NCBI RefSeq assembly: GCF_900312745.1
Contig: NZ_OMPD01000008.1
Span: 186,001 to 250,000, forward strand
Direction: 5' to 3'
Origin: Aquimarina sp. AU58
GTDB taxonomy: Bacteria > Bacteroidota > Bacteroidia > Flavobacteriales > Flavobacteriaceae
Length of the DNA: 64,000 bases
A model generated the notes under the pieces. The model was not told the origin of the DNA and did no database searches. It saw only the letters and a program-made list of their open reading frames with translations. This document shows positions 24,810 through 34,430 of this stretch, piece by piece (the first letter of the stretch is position 1; each line of letters begins with the position of its first letter). Position numbers and translations under genes: made by a program.

Positions 24810-26762
24810 ATGGCGAAAGAAAATAAAAAAACAGAACCAAATAAAAAACCAAAGTTTAGTGCATATTGGATTTATGCAATTATTATTGTTGGTTTTTTAA
24901 TATTGAATTTTATGGGTGGAAGTGGACTAGGATCTGCTCCCACTACTTCTCCTTCTGAATTCCAGGAGTTTTTAAGTAACGGAGAAGTAGAAAAAGTAGT
25001 GATTGTAAATCGCCGAAATGCTAAGGTCTTTCTTACTGGTGAAGCTAAATCATTAGATAAGCATCAAAAAAATAAGAACAAATCTCTATTACCAGCAAGT
25101 CCAAATGATCCTGATTATCAATTTGAATTTGGTGACTTACAGAATTTTGAAAATAAAATTGCCACAATAAAAAAAGAGAACGGATTATCAACCCAGGTAA
25201 ATTATGATACCGAAAGTAATGTATGGGGAGAAATTTTTATTACCCTCTTACCATTTGCACTTATAATCGGAGTATGGATATTCATCATGCGAAGAATGAG
25301 TGGTGGTTCTGGTGGTGGTGCCGGAGGACAAATATTTAATATTGGTAAATCTAAAGCTAAGCTTTTTGATCAAAATACCGAAGTTAAAGTTTCTTTTGAA
25401 AATGTAGCTGGATTAGAAGGTGCCAAAGAAGAAGTACAAGAAATTGTAGATTTTCTTAAAAACCCAGAAAAATACACCTCTTTAGGAGGTAAAATCCCTA
25501 AAGGAGCTTTACTAGTAGGGCCTCCGGGAACTGGTAAAACGTTATTAGCAAAAGCTGTAGCTGGTGAGGCAAAAGTGCCATTCTTTTCTCTATCAGGATC
25601 AGATTTTGTAGAAATGTTTGTTGGTGTTGGAGCTTCTCGTGTTCGGGATTTGTTTAAACAAGCAAAAGAGAAATCCCCTGCTATTATTTTTATTGATGAA
25701 ATTGATGCTGTGGGTAGAGCCAGAGGTAAAAGTAATTTTTCGGGATCTAATGATGAAAGAGAAAATACATTAAACCAGCTACTAACAGAAATGGATGGTT
25801 TTGGTACAAATACCAATGTAATTGTTATAGCAGCTACCAACCGTGCAGATGTACTTGATAAAGCATTATTACGTGCCGGTCGTTTTGATCGCCAGATATA
25901 TGTAGATCTTCCGGATATTCGTGAGCGTAAAGAAATATTTGATGTTCATTTAAAGCCATTAAAGAAAGTTGAAAATGAACTCGACACCGAATTTATGGCA
26001 AAACAAACTCCGGGATTCTCTGGTGCTGATATTGCAAATGTATGTAACGAAGCTGCTTTGATTGCTGCAAGAAAAGGTAATAAAGCAGTTGGAAAACAAG
26101 ATTTTCTTGACGCTGTAGATAGAATTGTTGGAGGATTAGAGAAAAAGAATAAAATCATTACCCCTGATGAAAAACGAGCTATTGCTTTTCATGAAGCAGG
26201 TCACGCAACTGTAAGCTGGATGTTAGAACATGCTGCTCCACTAGTAAAAGTTACTATTGTACCCAGAGGACAATCTCTAGGTGCTGCTTGGTATTTACCA
26301 GAAGAGAGGCTAATTGTACGACCAAATCAAATGCTTGATGAAATGTGTGCTGCATTAGGAGGTCGTGCTGCAGAAAAAGTTATATTTAATGAAATCTCTA
26401 CAGGCGCTCTAAGTGACTTAGAAAAAGTAACTAAGCAAGCAAGAGCTATGGTTACCGTATATGGATTAAATGATAAAGTAGGAAATCTTACCTACTATGA
26501 TTCTTCGGGACAAAGTGAATATAATTTTACAAAACCATATAGCGAACAAACAAGTGAGCTTATTGATAAAGAAATTTCGAATATAATTGAAGAGCAGTAT
26601 CAACGCGCAATTAAATTATTAGAAAAAAATAAGGACAAGCTAACAGAATTAGCAGAGGTCTTATTAGAAAAAGAAGTGATTTTTAAAGATAACTTAGAGA
26701 AAATTTTTGGCGAAAGACCATTCGGTAAAAAAGAAGAAGAAATCATTAAAGAACCCTCTTAA
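24810..26762 (+). CDS. ftsH: ATP-dependent zinc metalloprotease FtsH
   Basis: A 650-residue membrane AAA protease that degrades misfolded and regulatory membrane proteins. Two membrane spans (about 19-36 and 142-160) enclose a periplasmic domain. A Gly-rich linker (GGSGGGAGG) is followed by the AAA module with Walker A GPPGTGKT (237-244), Walker B IIFIDEID and the second region of homology near RAGRFDRQ. The zinc motif HEAGH is at about 461-465. It follows rsfS and is itself followed by a strong terminator. Confidence 0.98.
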   Translation: MAKENKKTEPNKKPKFSAYWIYAIIIVGFLILNFMGGSGLGSAPTTSPSEFQEFLSNGEVEKVVIVNRRNAKVFLTGEAKSLDKHQKNKNKSLLPASPNDPDYQFEFGDLQNFENKIATIKKENGLSTQVNYDTESNVWGEIFITLLPFALIIGVWIFIMRRMSGGSGGGAGGQIFNIGKSKAKLFDQNTEVKVSFENVAGLEGAKEEVQEIVDFLKNPEKYTSLGGKIPKGALLVGPPGTGKTLLAKAVAGEAKVPFFSLSGSDFVEMFVGVGASRVRDLFKQAKEKSPAIIFIDEIDAVGRARGKSNFSGSNDERENTLNQLLTEMDGFGTNTNVIVIAATNRADVLDKALLRAGRFDRQIYVDLPDIRERKEIFDVHLKPLKKVENELDTEFMAKQTPGFSGADIANVCNEAALIAARKGNKAVGKQDFLDAVDRIVGGLEKKNKIITPDEKRAIAFHEAGHATVSWMLEHAAPLVKVTIVPRGQSLGAAWYLPEERLIVRPNQMLDEMCAALGGRAAEKVIFNEISTGALSDLEKVTKQARAMVTVYGLNDKVGNLTYYDSSGQSEYNFTKPYSEQTSELIDKEISNIIEEQYQRAIKLLEKNKDKLTELAEVLLEKEVIFKDNLEKIFGERPFGKKEEEIIKEPS

Positions 26763-26787
26763 ACATATTATTTTTACTTGTAAATTG

Positions 26788-26828
26788 AAAAATCTTAACC
26801 TAACGGAATATTAGGTTAAGATTTTTTT
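26788..26828 (+). terminator. Terminator after ftsH
   Basis: A perfect 16-bp stem, AAAAATCTTAACCTAA (26788-26803) with its complement (26811-26826), ends in a run of T. It separates ftsH from the LUD-cdsA-psd run. Confidence 0.9.
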
Positions 26829-26836
26829 TATCTTTG
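26829..26836 (+). promoter_or_regulatory. -7 element for the LUD-cdsA-psd operon
   Basis: TATCTTTG fits TAnnTTTG immediately after the ftsH terminator and 42 bases before the ATG at 26879. The -33 TTG is not apparent. Confidence 0.4.
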
Positions 26837-26878
26837 GAGGTAATGTAAAACCGTAATTTCCCAATCCCAATTCAAAAA

Positions 26879-27490
26879 ATGAGTCTATTTAGAAGAATAT
26901 TTTCCTCAAAATCTAAATCAGACCAAAAGAGTAAAGAACGTCACTTAGATGATCGCAGTAAATATATGCCAGAAATCGATCTACCGATTGATGAAAGCTT
27001 TATGATAAATTTTAAAAGAAACGGTGGTAAGTTTCTTTATTGTGATGATGAAAATGAAGTCTCTGATTCTTTTGATAAGATTCTTTTGGAAAATGATTGG
27101 TATGAGAAAGATGTATGCTGTTTTGATATTGCTTTAGAACATAAATTCTCTGGTTTCAATCTAAATTATGTTAAAAGCTTTTCTGCCTCTTTCTTTTTTG
27201 CTACTTGTGAATATTTAATTGCAGATAACGGATCTATATTAGTGTCTTCAAACCAACTTAGAGAGAAAAAACTTACCGAGCTTCCTGATAATTTTGTAAT
27301 CTTAGCAGCTACCAGTCAGCTAGTTAAGAGTATTGGCGAAGGATTAAAAGGTATAAAAAATAAAAATAAAAATTCTATTCCTTCAAACATTACTACAATC
27401 AAAGATTTTGAACCGCAAAAAGAAAAGGATTTCTTAAGCTATGGAAATAGTTCAAAAAATTTATATTTGCTGCTGCTGGAAGATTTATAA
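26879..27490 (+). CDS. LUD domain protein (LutC/YkgG-like)
   Basis: A 203-residue protein with the LUD fold: GKFLYCDDENEVSDSFDKIL near the start, then ATCEYLIADNGSILVSSNQLREKKLTELPDNFVIL, the latter like the substrate pocket of LutC. LutC works with Fe-S subunits LutA and LutB in lactate oxidation. No lutA or lutB is nearby, so the stand-alone protein may have another role. Such genes recur beside ftsH and cdsA in Flavobacteria. It ends one base before the cdsA ATG. Confidence 0.82.
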   Translation: MSLFRRIFSSKSKSDQKSKERHLDDRSKYMPEIDLPIDESFMINFKRNGGKFLYCDDENEVSDSFDKILLENDWYEKDVCCFDIALEHKFSGFNLNYVKSFSASFFFATCEYLIADNGSILVSSNQLREKKLTELPDNFVILAATSQLVKSIGEGLKGIKNKNKNSIPSNITTIKDFEPQKEKDFLSYGNSSKNLYLLLLEDL

Positions 27491-27491
27491 T

Positions 27492-28301
27492 ATGAAGGAA
27501 CTGCTTACAAGATCTTTATCGGGGCTTTTATATGTCTCTATTTTACTACTATCTATATGCATCAATAGATATACCTTTATTGGGATCTTTTTGGTTTTTG
27601 GAGTAATTGCTATATATGAATTTCAAAAATTAATTTATCTTAGAAATAAAAGATTGTATGTAATATTTATTACCCTCTTGGCAGTGTTAAACATATTTCA
27701 GGATAAGCTCTATTTTTATCTTATTCTCCCTGTTTTGACCCTTACCATTATTACAGAATTGTTTTTGGTAAAAGATTTAGTTACAATTCGTATTATCCCA
27801 ATGTTCGAGAAACGAAAATATCATACCAGTATTTTTTATCTAATCACATCTATTGTATTTCTAACTCTTGTACCTTATTATACAGGAGAGTATCAACCTT
27901 TCATTATTGCGGGAGCATTTTTAATCACTTGGGTCAATGACACTTTTGCTTATTTGGTTGGTAAAAATTTTGGAAAACATAAATTATTAGAACGAATATC
28001 TCCAAAAAAGACTATAGAAGGGTTTGTCGGAGGGTTTATTTTCTCATTATTAGCAGGATATTTAATCGCCATATTTACCAATACTTTATCAATAGGAATT
28101 TGGTTGATTATAAGCATAATTATGAGTATTTTTGGGACTCTGGGAGACTTAATCCAATCTAAGTTCAAAAGACAGGCTGGAGTTAAAGACAGCGGCACTA
28201 TAATGCCAGGTCATGGCGGCATATATGACAGATTAGATAGTGTTATATTTGCCAGCCCATTTTTATATGCATTTTTACAAATATTAAAGCATGTTTCATA
28301 A
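27492..28301 (+). CDS. cdsA: Phosphatidate cytidylyltransferase
   Basis: From the ATG at 27492 this is 269 residues, a membrane enzyme that makes CDP-diacylglycerol from phosphatidic acid and CTP, the branch point of phospholipid synthesis. Many hydrophobic spans are present, and the C-terminal family signature is kept as KRQAGVKDSG followed by PGHGGIYDRLDS. It overlaps psd by 11 bases, so the two are translationally linked. Confidence 0.96.
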   Translation: MKELLTRSLSGLLYVSILLLSICINRYTFIGIFLVFGVIAIYEFQKLIYLRNKRLYVIFITLLAVLNIFQDKLYFYLILPVLTLTIITELFLVKDLVTIRIIPMFEKRKYHTSIFYLITSIVFLTLVPYYTGEYQPFIIAGAFLITWVNDTFAYLVGKNFGKHKLLERISPKKTIEGFVGGFIFSLLAGYLIAIFTNTLSIGIWLIISIIMSIFGTLGDLIQSKFKRQAGVKDSGTIMPGHGGIYDRLDSVIFASPFLYAFLQILKHVS

Positions 28302-28938
28302 AGAAGGATATAAAATAATATCGGTAGCACTTGTATTATTTCTAGGCATTAATTTGGCCTCATACGTAGCGATTCAGATCGATGAATGGCAAATCGCTAT
28401 ATTTTTGGTTACATTAGTATTTCTGATTTTAATTTTGCAGTTTTTCAGAAATCCTAAAAGACATACAACAGTAAATGATAGTACTGTAGTTGCACCTGTT
28501 GATGGAAAAGTAGTAGTTATCGAAGAAGTATTCGAAAAAGAGCATTTTAAAGATAATCGTTTACAGGTTTCAATTTTTATGTCCCCGGTAAATGTTCATG
28601 TAACACGCCATCCAATAAACGGTGAAGTTATTTTTAGCAAATATCACCCTGGTAAATACCTTGTAGCCTGGCATCCTAAAGCTTCTGAAGAAAATGAAAG
28701 AACTACCGTTGTTGTAAAAAACAATAGTATAGAAGTACTTTATCGACAAATAGCAGGAGCCCTTGCAAAAAGAATTGTAAATTATGCTAAAGAAGGAGAA
28801 AAGGTGGTTCAAGGCTCTGATAGTGGTTTTATTAAGTTTGGATCAAGGGTAGATGTATATTTACCTATAGGAACCGATGTAAGTGTTACTTTAAATCAAA
28901 AAGTAAAAGGAGGAGAAAGTGTTATTGCTAATCTATAA
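28291..28938 (+). CDS. psd: Phosphatidylserine decarboxylase proenzyme
   Basis: A 215-residue enzyme of the short PSD class that makes phosphatidylethanolamine. Two hydrophobic segments (about 8-29 and 35-52) anchor it. The self-cleavage site is Gly184-Ser185 in KFGSRVDVYLP, where Ser becomes the pyruvoyl cofactor of the alpha chain. It starts inside the end of cdsA and is followed two bases later by an acyl-CoA-binding protein gene. A phosphatidylserine synthase gene is not in this window. Confidence 0.96.
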   Translation: MFHKEGYKIISVALVLFLGINLASYVAIQIDEWQIAIFLVTLVFLILILQFFRNPKRHTTVNDSTVVAPVDGKVVVIEEVFEKEHFKDNRLQVSIFMSPVNVHVTRHPINGEVIFSKYHPGKYLVAWHPKASEENERTTVVVKNNSIEVLYRQIAGALAKRIVNYAKEGEKVVQGSDSGFIKFGSRVDVYLPIGTDVSVTLNQKVKGGESVIANL

Positions 28939-28940
28939 TC

Positions 28941-29207
28941 ATGACCGAAGAAGAATTAAATATCGCCTTCGATGACGCATATGAGCGCGCCTGCAATACT
29001 AAAATACAATTGCCTCCCGATGTTATGCTTCATTTTTATGCATATTACAAAAGAGCAACACATACAGAAGGTTTTTTTACCCCTTCAGGAGACAGTGAGC
29101 TTAGAAATGCATTTAAACTAAACGCATTTTTTCAAGCAAAAAACCTCACCCCAAAAGAAGCCAAAAAAAAATATATCGAATTGGTAAATAAATATATAAC
29201 TGATTAA
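28941..29207 (+). CDS. Acyl-CoA-binding protein
   Basis: This 88-residue protein matches the four-helix ACBP family: LNIAFDDAYERA, LPPDVMLHFYAYYKRATH (the acyl-CoA site with YKxAT-type sequence) and the C-terminal AKKKYIELVNKY helix. ACBPs bind long-chain acyl-CoA and are mostly eukaryotic, but are well known in Bacteroidetes. Its place after cdsA and psd points to lipid synthesis or acyl-CoA buffering. It is followed by a strong bidirectional terminator. Confidence 0.92.
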   Translation: MTEEELNIAFDDAYERACNTKIQLPPDVMLHFYAYYKRATHTEGFFTPSGDSELRNAFKLNAFFQAKNLTPKEAKKKYIELVNKYITD

Positions 29208-29210
29208 TTT

Positions 29211-29248
29211 AAAAAAGGCCTTGATTTATATAAATCAAGGCCTTTTTT
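29211..29248. terminator. Bidirectional terminator
   Basis: A perfect 19-bp inverted repeat beginning AAAAAAGGCCTTGATTTAT lies between the acyl-CoA-binding protein gene and the convergent valS. It has A and T runs at its ends. Confidence 0.92.
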
Positions 29249-29271
29249 AAATTATTATATACCAATTACAT

Positions 29272-31905
29272 CTAATTATGCAAGCTCTTCAGGCTTGATT
29301 TTATAGTAGCGATTTTAGCTTCGGCATCGGCTTGTTTCTTCTTTTCGTTAGCAATAACCTGGTCTGGCGCATTATTTACAAAGCGTTCATTTTGTAATTT
29401 TTTCTGAACAGATTTCAAAAAACCTTCTGTATACGATAACTCATCGGTCAATTTTTTAATTTCTTCCTCTACATTGATCGCTCCAGAAATTGGAATAAAA
29501 TATTCATTAGATTTTACTCTAAAAGAAAGTGCTCCTTCAACCTTGGCATCTACATAACTTAATGTCGACAGGTTTCCGAGTTTACTAATCACTGCATCAA
29601 AAGAGGCGCTATTATTTTCACTATTTAATACAAATAATTCGATAATTTCCTTAAACGCTATATTTTTCTCCTTTCGTATAGTTCTAATTCCAGAAACTAC
29701 ATGTGCCGCAATTTCGAATTCTGCAATCAAAGTTTCATTAACTACTTGTGGTTCTGGCCAACTGCCAATAATTAATGCTTCTTCTGGTGTTCTATCTGTG
29801 ATCTGTTGCCATATCTCTTCAGAAATAAAAGGAACAAAAGGATGTAAAACCTTTAAGTTGTCTTCTAAAATTTTGATCACCTCCTGATACGTTTTACCAT
29901 CAATAGGGCTACCATAAGAAGGTTTCACCATCTCTAATAACCAGCTACAGAAATCATCCCATATCAACTTATATGTTGTCATTAAAGCATCACTGATACG
30001 ATATTTTGCATAACTATCTTCAAGCTCTAACAGTGCTTTCTGAAATTTTGAAGTATACCACGCTATCGCCATAGCAGAAGCTTCTGGTTGCTCTATAGTA
30101 TTATCAATTTCCCAGCCAAGAATAAGTTTAGAGGCATTAAATATTTTATTAACAAAAGCACTACCTTGTTTACACAAGTCTTCATCAAACATTAAATCAT
30201 TTCCTGCAGGAGAACTTAGCAACATTCCTACCCTAATACCATCTGCTCCATATTGGTCAATTAAATCCAACGGATTTGGAGAATTACCTAAAGATTTAGA
30301 CATCTTACGGCGTTGCTTATCTCTTACAATACCGGTAAGGTATACATTAGTAAAAGGTTTTTCTCCTCGATATTCGTATCCAGCAATAATCATACGTGCT
30401 ACCCAAAAGAATAAGATTTCTGGTGCAGTAACCAAGTCATTAGTTGGATAATAGTAATTAATCTCTTTATTATCTGGCTCTAAAATACCGTTAAAAACAC
30501 TCATAGGCCACAACCAGGAAGAAAACCAGGTATCCAAAGCATCAGGGTCCTGAGTAAGACCTGCAATAGTCAACTCGGTATTTCCTGTTTTTTCTTTAGC
30601 CAAAACCAAAGCCTCTTCTCTACTTTCTGCGACTACAAAATCTTCTTTACCATCTCCATAGAAATATGCTGGAATTTGATGTCCCCACCATAACTGGCGT
30701 GAAATGTTCCAATCTCTAACATTTTCCATCCAGTAGCGATAGGTATTTATAAATTTTTCGGGAACCAGATTTACCTCTTTATCTAAAACAGCATCTAATG
30801 CTGGTTTGGCCAGATCTTTCATTTTTAAAAACCACTGATCACTTAATTTTGGTTCGATCACAGCTTTGGTACGCTCACTAGTTCCTACTTTATTAAGATG
30901 TGTTTCGGTTTTTGCAAGTACTCCAATACGTTCAAGTTCCTTTACAATCTCTTTACGAACTACAAAACGATCTTTTCCTTCATACTGCAATCCAAAAGAG
31001 TTTAATGTAGCATCATCATTAAAGATATCTATAACCTCTAGATTATGCTTATCTCCCAAAGTCTTATCATTAGGATCATGAGCAGGTGTTACTTTAAGAC
31101 ATCCAGTACCAAATTCCATATCTACATATTCATCCTCGATTATAGGTATACTGCGATTAGCAATAGGCACAATAGCTTTTTTACCCTTAAGATGTGTAAA
31201 TCGATTATCATTTGGATTAATACATATTGCGGTATCTCCCATAATTGTCTCTGGGCGAGTTGTTGCAATAGTTAGTGTATCTTCTGTTCCTTCTATTTTA
31301 TAGTTTAGGTAATATAAATTCCCTTGTTTTTCTTCATAAATCACTTCTTCATCAGACAAGGTGGTCTTAGCTTGAGGGTCCCAATTTACCATTCTATACC
31401 CACGATAAATTAATCCTTTATTATACAGATCTACAAAAACCTTAATTACAGATGCCGACAAGTTGTCATCCATTGTAAAAGCAGTACGTTCCCAATCACA
31501 AGAAGCTCCTAATTTTTTTAACTGTTCCAGGATAATTCCTCCGTGCTTATGAGTCCATTCCCAGGCGTGTTCTAAAAACTCTTCTCTGGTAAGATCGTTT
31601 TTATCAACCCCTTCATCTTTTAGCTTAGCAACAACTTTAGCCTCTGTTGCTATCGAGGCATGGTCTGTTCCAGGTACCCAACACGCATTATACCCTTTTA
31701 GACGGGCTCTACGGATTAATACATCCTGAATTGTATTGTTAAGCATATGCCCCATATGCAAAACACCAGTAACATTTGGTGGTGGAATAACAATAGTATA
31801 TGCTTCTCTTTCATCAACCTCTGAGTGAAAATAATTATTTTCCATCCAGTAGGCATACCACTTTTCTTCTATCGATTTTGCATCGTATTTTCCTGCTAAA
31901 GACAT
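29272..31905 (-). CDS. valS: Valine--tRNA ligase
   Basis: A class I synthetase of 877 residues from the ATG at 31905 (MSLAGKYD). The HIGH motif appears as HMGH in [12 protein letters not shown], and KMSKS is in [11 protein letters not shown]. Editing-domain and C-terminal coiled-coil regions are present. The in-frame ATG at 31938 would overlap the candidate promoter and adds residues unlike the family, so I did not use it. Monocistronic. Confidence 0.97.
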   Translation of the reverse strand: MSLAGKYDAKSIEEKWYAYWMENNYFHSEVDEREAYTIVIPPPNVTGVLHMGHMLNNTIQDVLIRRARLKGYNACWVPGTDHASIATEAKVVAKLKDEGVDKNDLTREEFLEHAWEWTHKHGGIILEQLKKLGASCDWERTAFTMDDNLSASVIKVFVDLYNKGLIYRGYRMVNWDPQAKTTLSDEEVIYEEKQGNLYYLNYKIEGTEDTLTIATTRPETIMGDTAICINPNDNRFTHLKGKKAIVPIANRSIPIIEDEYVDMEFGTGCLKVTPAHDPNDKTLGDKHNLEVIDIFNDDATLNSFGLQYEGKDRFVVRKEIVKELERIGVLAKTETHLNKVGTSERTKAVIEPKLSDQWFLKMKDLAKPALDAVLDKEVNLVPEKFINTYRYWMENVRDWNISRQLWWGHQIPAYFYGDGKEDFVVAESREEALVLAKEKTGNTELTIAGLTQDPDALDTWFSSWLWPMSVFNGILEPDNKEINYYYPTNDLVTAPEILFFWVARMIIAGYEYRGEKPFTNVYLTGIVRDKQRRKMSKSLGNSPNPLDLIDQYGADGIRVGMLLSSPAGNDLMFDEDLCKQGSAFVNKIFNASKLILGWEIDNTIEQPEASAMAIAWYTSKFQKALLELEDSYAKYRISDALMTTYKLIWDDFCSWLLEMVKPSYGSPIDGKTYQEVIKILEDNLKVLHPFVPFISEEIWQQITDRTPEEALIIGSWPEPQVVNETLIAEFEIAAHVVSGIRTIRKEKNIAFKEIIELFVLNSENNSASFDAVISKLGNLSTLSYVDAKVEGALSFRVKSNEYFIPISGAINVEEEIKKLTDELSYTEGFLKSVQKKLQNERFVNNAPDQVIANEKKKQADAEAKIATIKSSLKSLHN

Positions 31906-31935
31906 ACTTTGGTCTGATTTTTGAATTAAGAAGTG

Positions 31936-31943
31936 CAAAAGTA
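31936..31943 (-). promoter_or_regulatory. valS -7 promoter element
   Basis: On the minus strand TACTTTTG fits TAnnTTTG and lies about 30 bases before the valS start. No -33 TTG is clear. Confidence 0.4.
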
Positions 31944-32162
31944 CTTATTAAAGTATGAAGTACGAAGTTAGAAATATGAAAATTTAAAAAAAACCTGAGT
32001 AATGAAATTAAACAATGTAGCTATAAAAATATAATAGTTTATATCATGTGCTATATGAAAATTTCTAACCTCACACCTCTAGCTTTTGACCTCTTACTTT
32101 TAGGTATCATTTTGCAGTTGAATAAAAAGTAAGTACTTTTACGTTTAACAAAAACCTACATC

Positions 32163-32567
32163 ATGAAAAAAATAATGATAATTTTATTTATTGGTGTTCT
32201 TGGCGCAACCTTAAATGCACAAGACACTAATAAAGCGCAAATAAAATTTAAATCCGAAGTTGTTGATTATGGCGAAATCGCCAAAGGCAGCGACGGTGTA
32301 CGCAAATTTGAATTTACAAATACAGGAAATGCTCCTTTAGTTATCTCCAGAGTATATTCAAGCTGCGGATGTACCATTCCAAAAAAACCAGAGCAACCAA
32401 TTGCTCCAGGAGAATCTGGTGTTATCGAAGTTAAATACGACACCAAAAGAGTGGGACCAATTCGTAAAACTATTACAGTAACATCTAATGCAGGAGATAC
32501 TCCTACAATGGCTATAAAAATTAAAGGAACTGTCCTTGATAAAAGTGTTTTAGAAAAGAAAAACTAG
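32163..32567 (+). CDS. DUF1573 protein
   Basis: A 134-residue exported protein (signal peptide ending LNAQ) with a DUF1573 domain: VVDYGEIAKGSDGVRKFEFTNTG, PLVISRVYSSCGCTIP and GVIEVKYDTKRVGPIRKTITV, a beta-sandwich of the ASH/MSP type. The SCGCT pair is a constant feature of the family. Function is not established; these often occur in Bacteroidetes outer proteins. A strong terminator follows. Confidence 0.88.
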   Translation: MKKIMIILFIGVLGATLNAQDTNKAQIKFKSEVVDYGEIAKGSDGVRKFEFTNTGNAPLVISRVYSSCGCTIPKKPEQPIAPGESGVIEVKYDTKRVGPIRKTITVTSNAGDTPTMAIKIKGTVLDKSVLEKKN

Positions 32568-32589
32568 AACTCGTATAATTAATCGTAAC

Positions 32590-32619
32590 AAAAAAGGATA
32601 CTCTAGAGTGTCCTTTTTT
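32590..32619. terminator. Bidirectional terminator
   Basis: AAAAAAGGATACTCTAGAGTGTCCTTTTTT is an inverted repeat with a single G-T pair and lies between the DUF1573 gene and the convergent aspartyl protease gene. Confidence 0.88.
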
Positions 32620-32623
32620 ATTT

Positions 32624-33973
32624 TTAGATTACTTTTTTAAGTGAAAAATTGTAGCTTATTTCTATTCCTAATCGTTCTATTTTCATCTTAATTCTTCTTC
32701 CTTCTTCAAAATAAAACATATCATTTAGATCAGAAAGCTTATACCTATATGCACTTTTACCATTTACTTGTAAAATAACATCTCCTTTTTTTAAACCCGC
32801 AAGATCAGCTGGCGAATTAGGTCTAACATCCAAAATTTCGTACTTAGGCTGAAGAATAAAGTTGTTTGTCAACTCAATCGTTTTTTGGTTTACTAATTTA
32901 TTTAACCCCAAATACACTCTATCTTCTTCTTTATAATTTCTTACTGCTGTGAAACCTGTATGCTGAATGGTAAGCCCACTCATATTATAATGAAAAGGCT
33001 TATTAAAAAAACTATTCTTTTTAAAAGATATTTTCTGACGGGTATAATCCAAAATAAGATTAAACCTCCTTAGGATATTTCCTCCTAATGACCCTTGCCT
33101 GTTATTTAAAGATATTCCTTGTATGTAGATAGAATCCGGAAATGAGGCTGTTACCTCCTTCATTTTAAATTCACCAATATTGAGTTCCCTTATTTTAGTT
33201 TTTTCACCATAAATATCTCCGCTAAAACCTTTACCCAAAAAATCTCTAAAGGAATTCTCACCTGCATATATCCCTTTTTCTTTATTCTCAAATAACCATA
33301 AAGAAGAACCAGAACCCGAATCTAACAAAAGATTGATATCGATCAACCCATTAGCAGATTTATATTGAGCTGTAATAAAAGGTCTTTTCTTTTTTTCCCT
33401 AAAATCAATTTTGGTTTGATAGCACTTTTTACACTTTTTGTAAGTATACGACTCTGGTTTATACATTTTTATGTACTGCTTTGCATAATTAATATCCAAA
33501 ACAAAGTTTTTAATAAAATCATGACCTATAATCCCATGTACAGGAAATCCCATTCTGGGAGAAAAATTAATTGACTCATCCAAAACCAGGTAAATCTTGT
33601 GATTAGTACTAACAGCATCACCTATCCTAACTTCGTTATTAATTGATTTTATAGCCTCTACGGGTTCATTTTCACCTAACCCTCTAAGGTAAATTTTTGA
33701 TGCATTCTTAAGTTCTAAGGAGCTTTTATTGTCTACACTAAAGATAATTGTGGATCCCACACCGGTATCTAAAATAAAGGAAAGTTCGACACCATTTACA
33801 ACAACAGGAATAACAATAAGGTTATTTGCTAATTCAAATCTAATCTTATCACTTTTTTCCCCAATAGGTAACCGGAAGTTTTCTTGGGCAAAAAGAGCTG
33901 TACTAAAGATTATAAATAGTACTAAAATCTTACTTTTAAAAAAATGACAAAAATCTAGTGATAAAATCTTCAT
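32624..33973 (-). CDS. Exported aspartyl protease-PDZ protein
   Basis: A 449-residue exported protein (signal peptide ending LFAQ) with two retropepsin-like lobes: FILDTGVGSTI around Asp69 and LLLDSGSGSSLWLF around Asp218. Each aspartate sits in the D-T/S-G motif, so the active site could be built by both lobes in one chain. A PDZ domain covers about 355-449 (DVRPNSPADLAGLKKGDVI). Such proteins are frequent in Bacteroidetes; peptide targets are not known. A broken copy of its N-terminus lies 132 bp upstream on the same strand. Confidence 0.88.
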   Translation of the reverse strand: MKILSLDFCHFFKSKILVLFIIFSTALFAQENFRLPIGEKSDKIRFELANNLIVIPVVVNGVELSFILDTGVGSTIIFSVDNKSSLELKNASKIYLRGLGENEPVEAIKSINNEVRIGDAVSTNHKIYLVLDESINFSPRMGFPVHGIIGHDFIKNFVLDINYAKQYIKMYKPESYTYKKCKKCYQTKIDFREKKKRPFITAQYKSANGLIDINLLLDSGSGSSLWLFENKEKGIYAGENSFRDFLGKGFSGDIYGEKTKIRELNIGEFKMKEVTASFPDSIYIQGISLNNRQGSLGGNILRRFNLILDYTRQKISFKKNSFFNKPFHYNMSGLTIQHTGFTAVRNYKEEDRVYLGLNKLVNQKTIELTNNFILQPKYEILDVRPNSPADLAGLKKGDVILQVNGKSAYRYKLSDLNDMFYFEEGRRIKMKIERLGIEISYNFSLKKVI

Positions 33974-34104
33974 TACTCTAAATATAAAAAATATAGTTGA
34001 AAAACCTACAAACTAAATAGGGATTTACAAATTCAAATACATCATTCTTTTGTTAGATAACCTTTTTTAGATAGAATTTGCACTTTACCTCTGCTCCTAA
34101 CATT

Positions 34105-34293
34105 TTACCCAATACCAGTATCCAGAATAAAAGAAAGCTTGGTATCGTTTACAACGACAGGAATAACAATTAGATTATTGATTAATTGAAATTTAATCTT
34201 AGTGCTATTTTGTTTAAAAGGCAATCTGAAATCATTTTGAGCATGAAGAACAAAATTGAAAAGTAAAAATATCATTAAAAGCCTACCTTTCAT
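34105..34293 (-). pseudogene. Truncated tandem copy of the aspartyl protease gene
   Basis: A 62-residue frame whose second half closely copies the intact neighbour at 32624-33973: NNLIVIPVVVN and LSFILDTGIG align directly with NNLIVIPVVVN and LSFILDTGVG. It has a signal peptide, then stops (TAA) right after the first active-site DTGIG. No continuation with the second lobe or PDZ domain is seen before the intact gene. It looks like the remnant of a tandem duplication, although a secreted micro-peptide cannot be excluded. Confidence 0.75.
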
Positions 34294-34430
34294 AAAACAA
34301 CAAAATTAAGTCATAGAAGCTTGATCGCATTAAATATAAAAAAATAGTTAAAAAAACACCCCAACTACACCCCCTATTCCTAAAATATTTAAGAAATTTA
34401 CCGCTATTTTATTTTTTTAAATCAGATCAG

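Noticed and set aside
25370..25840. A 156-codon minus-strand frame inside ftsH
   Set aside because: It lies fully antisense to the AAA module of FtsH, whose motifs are intact; no independent support.
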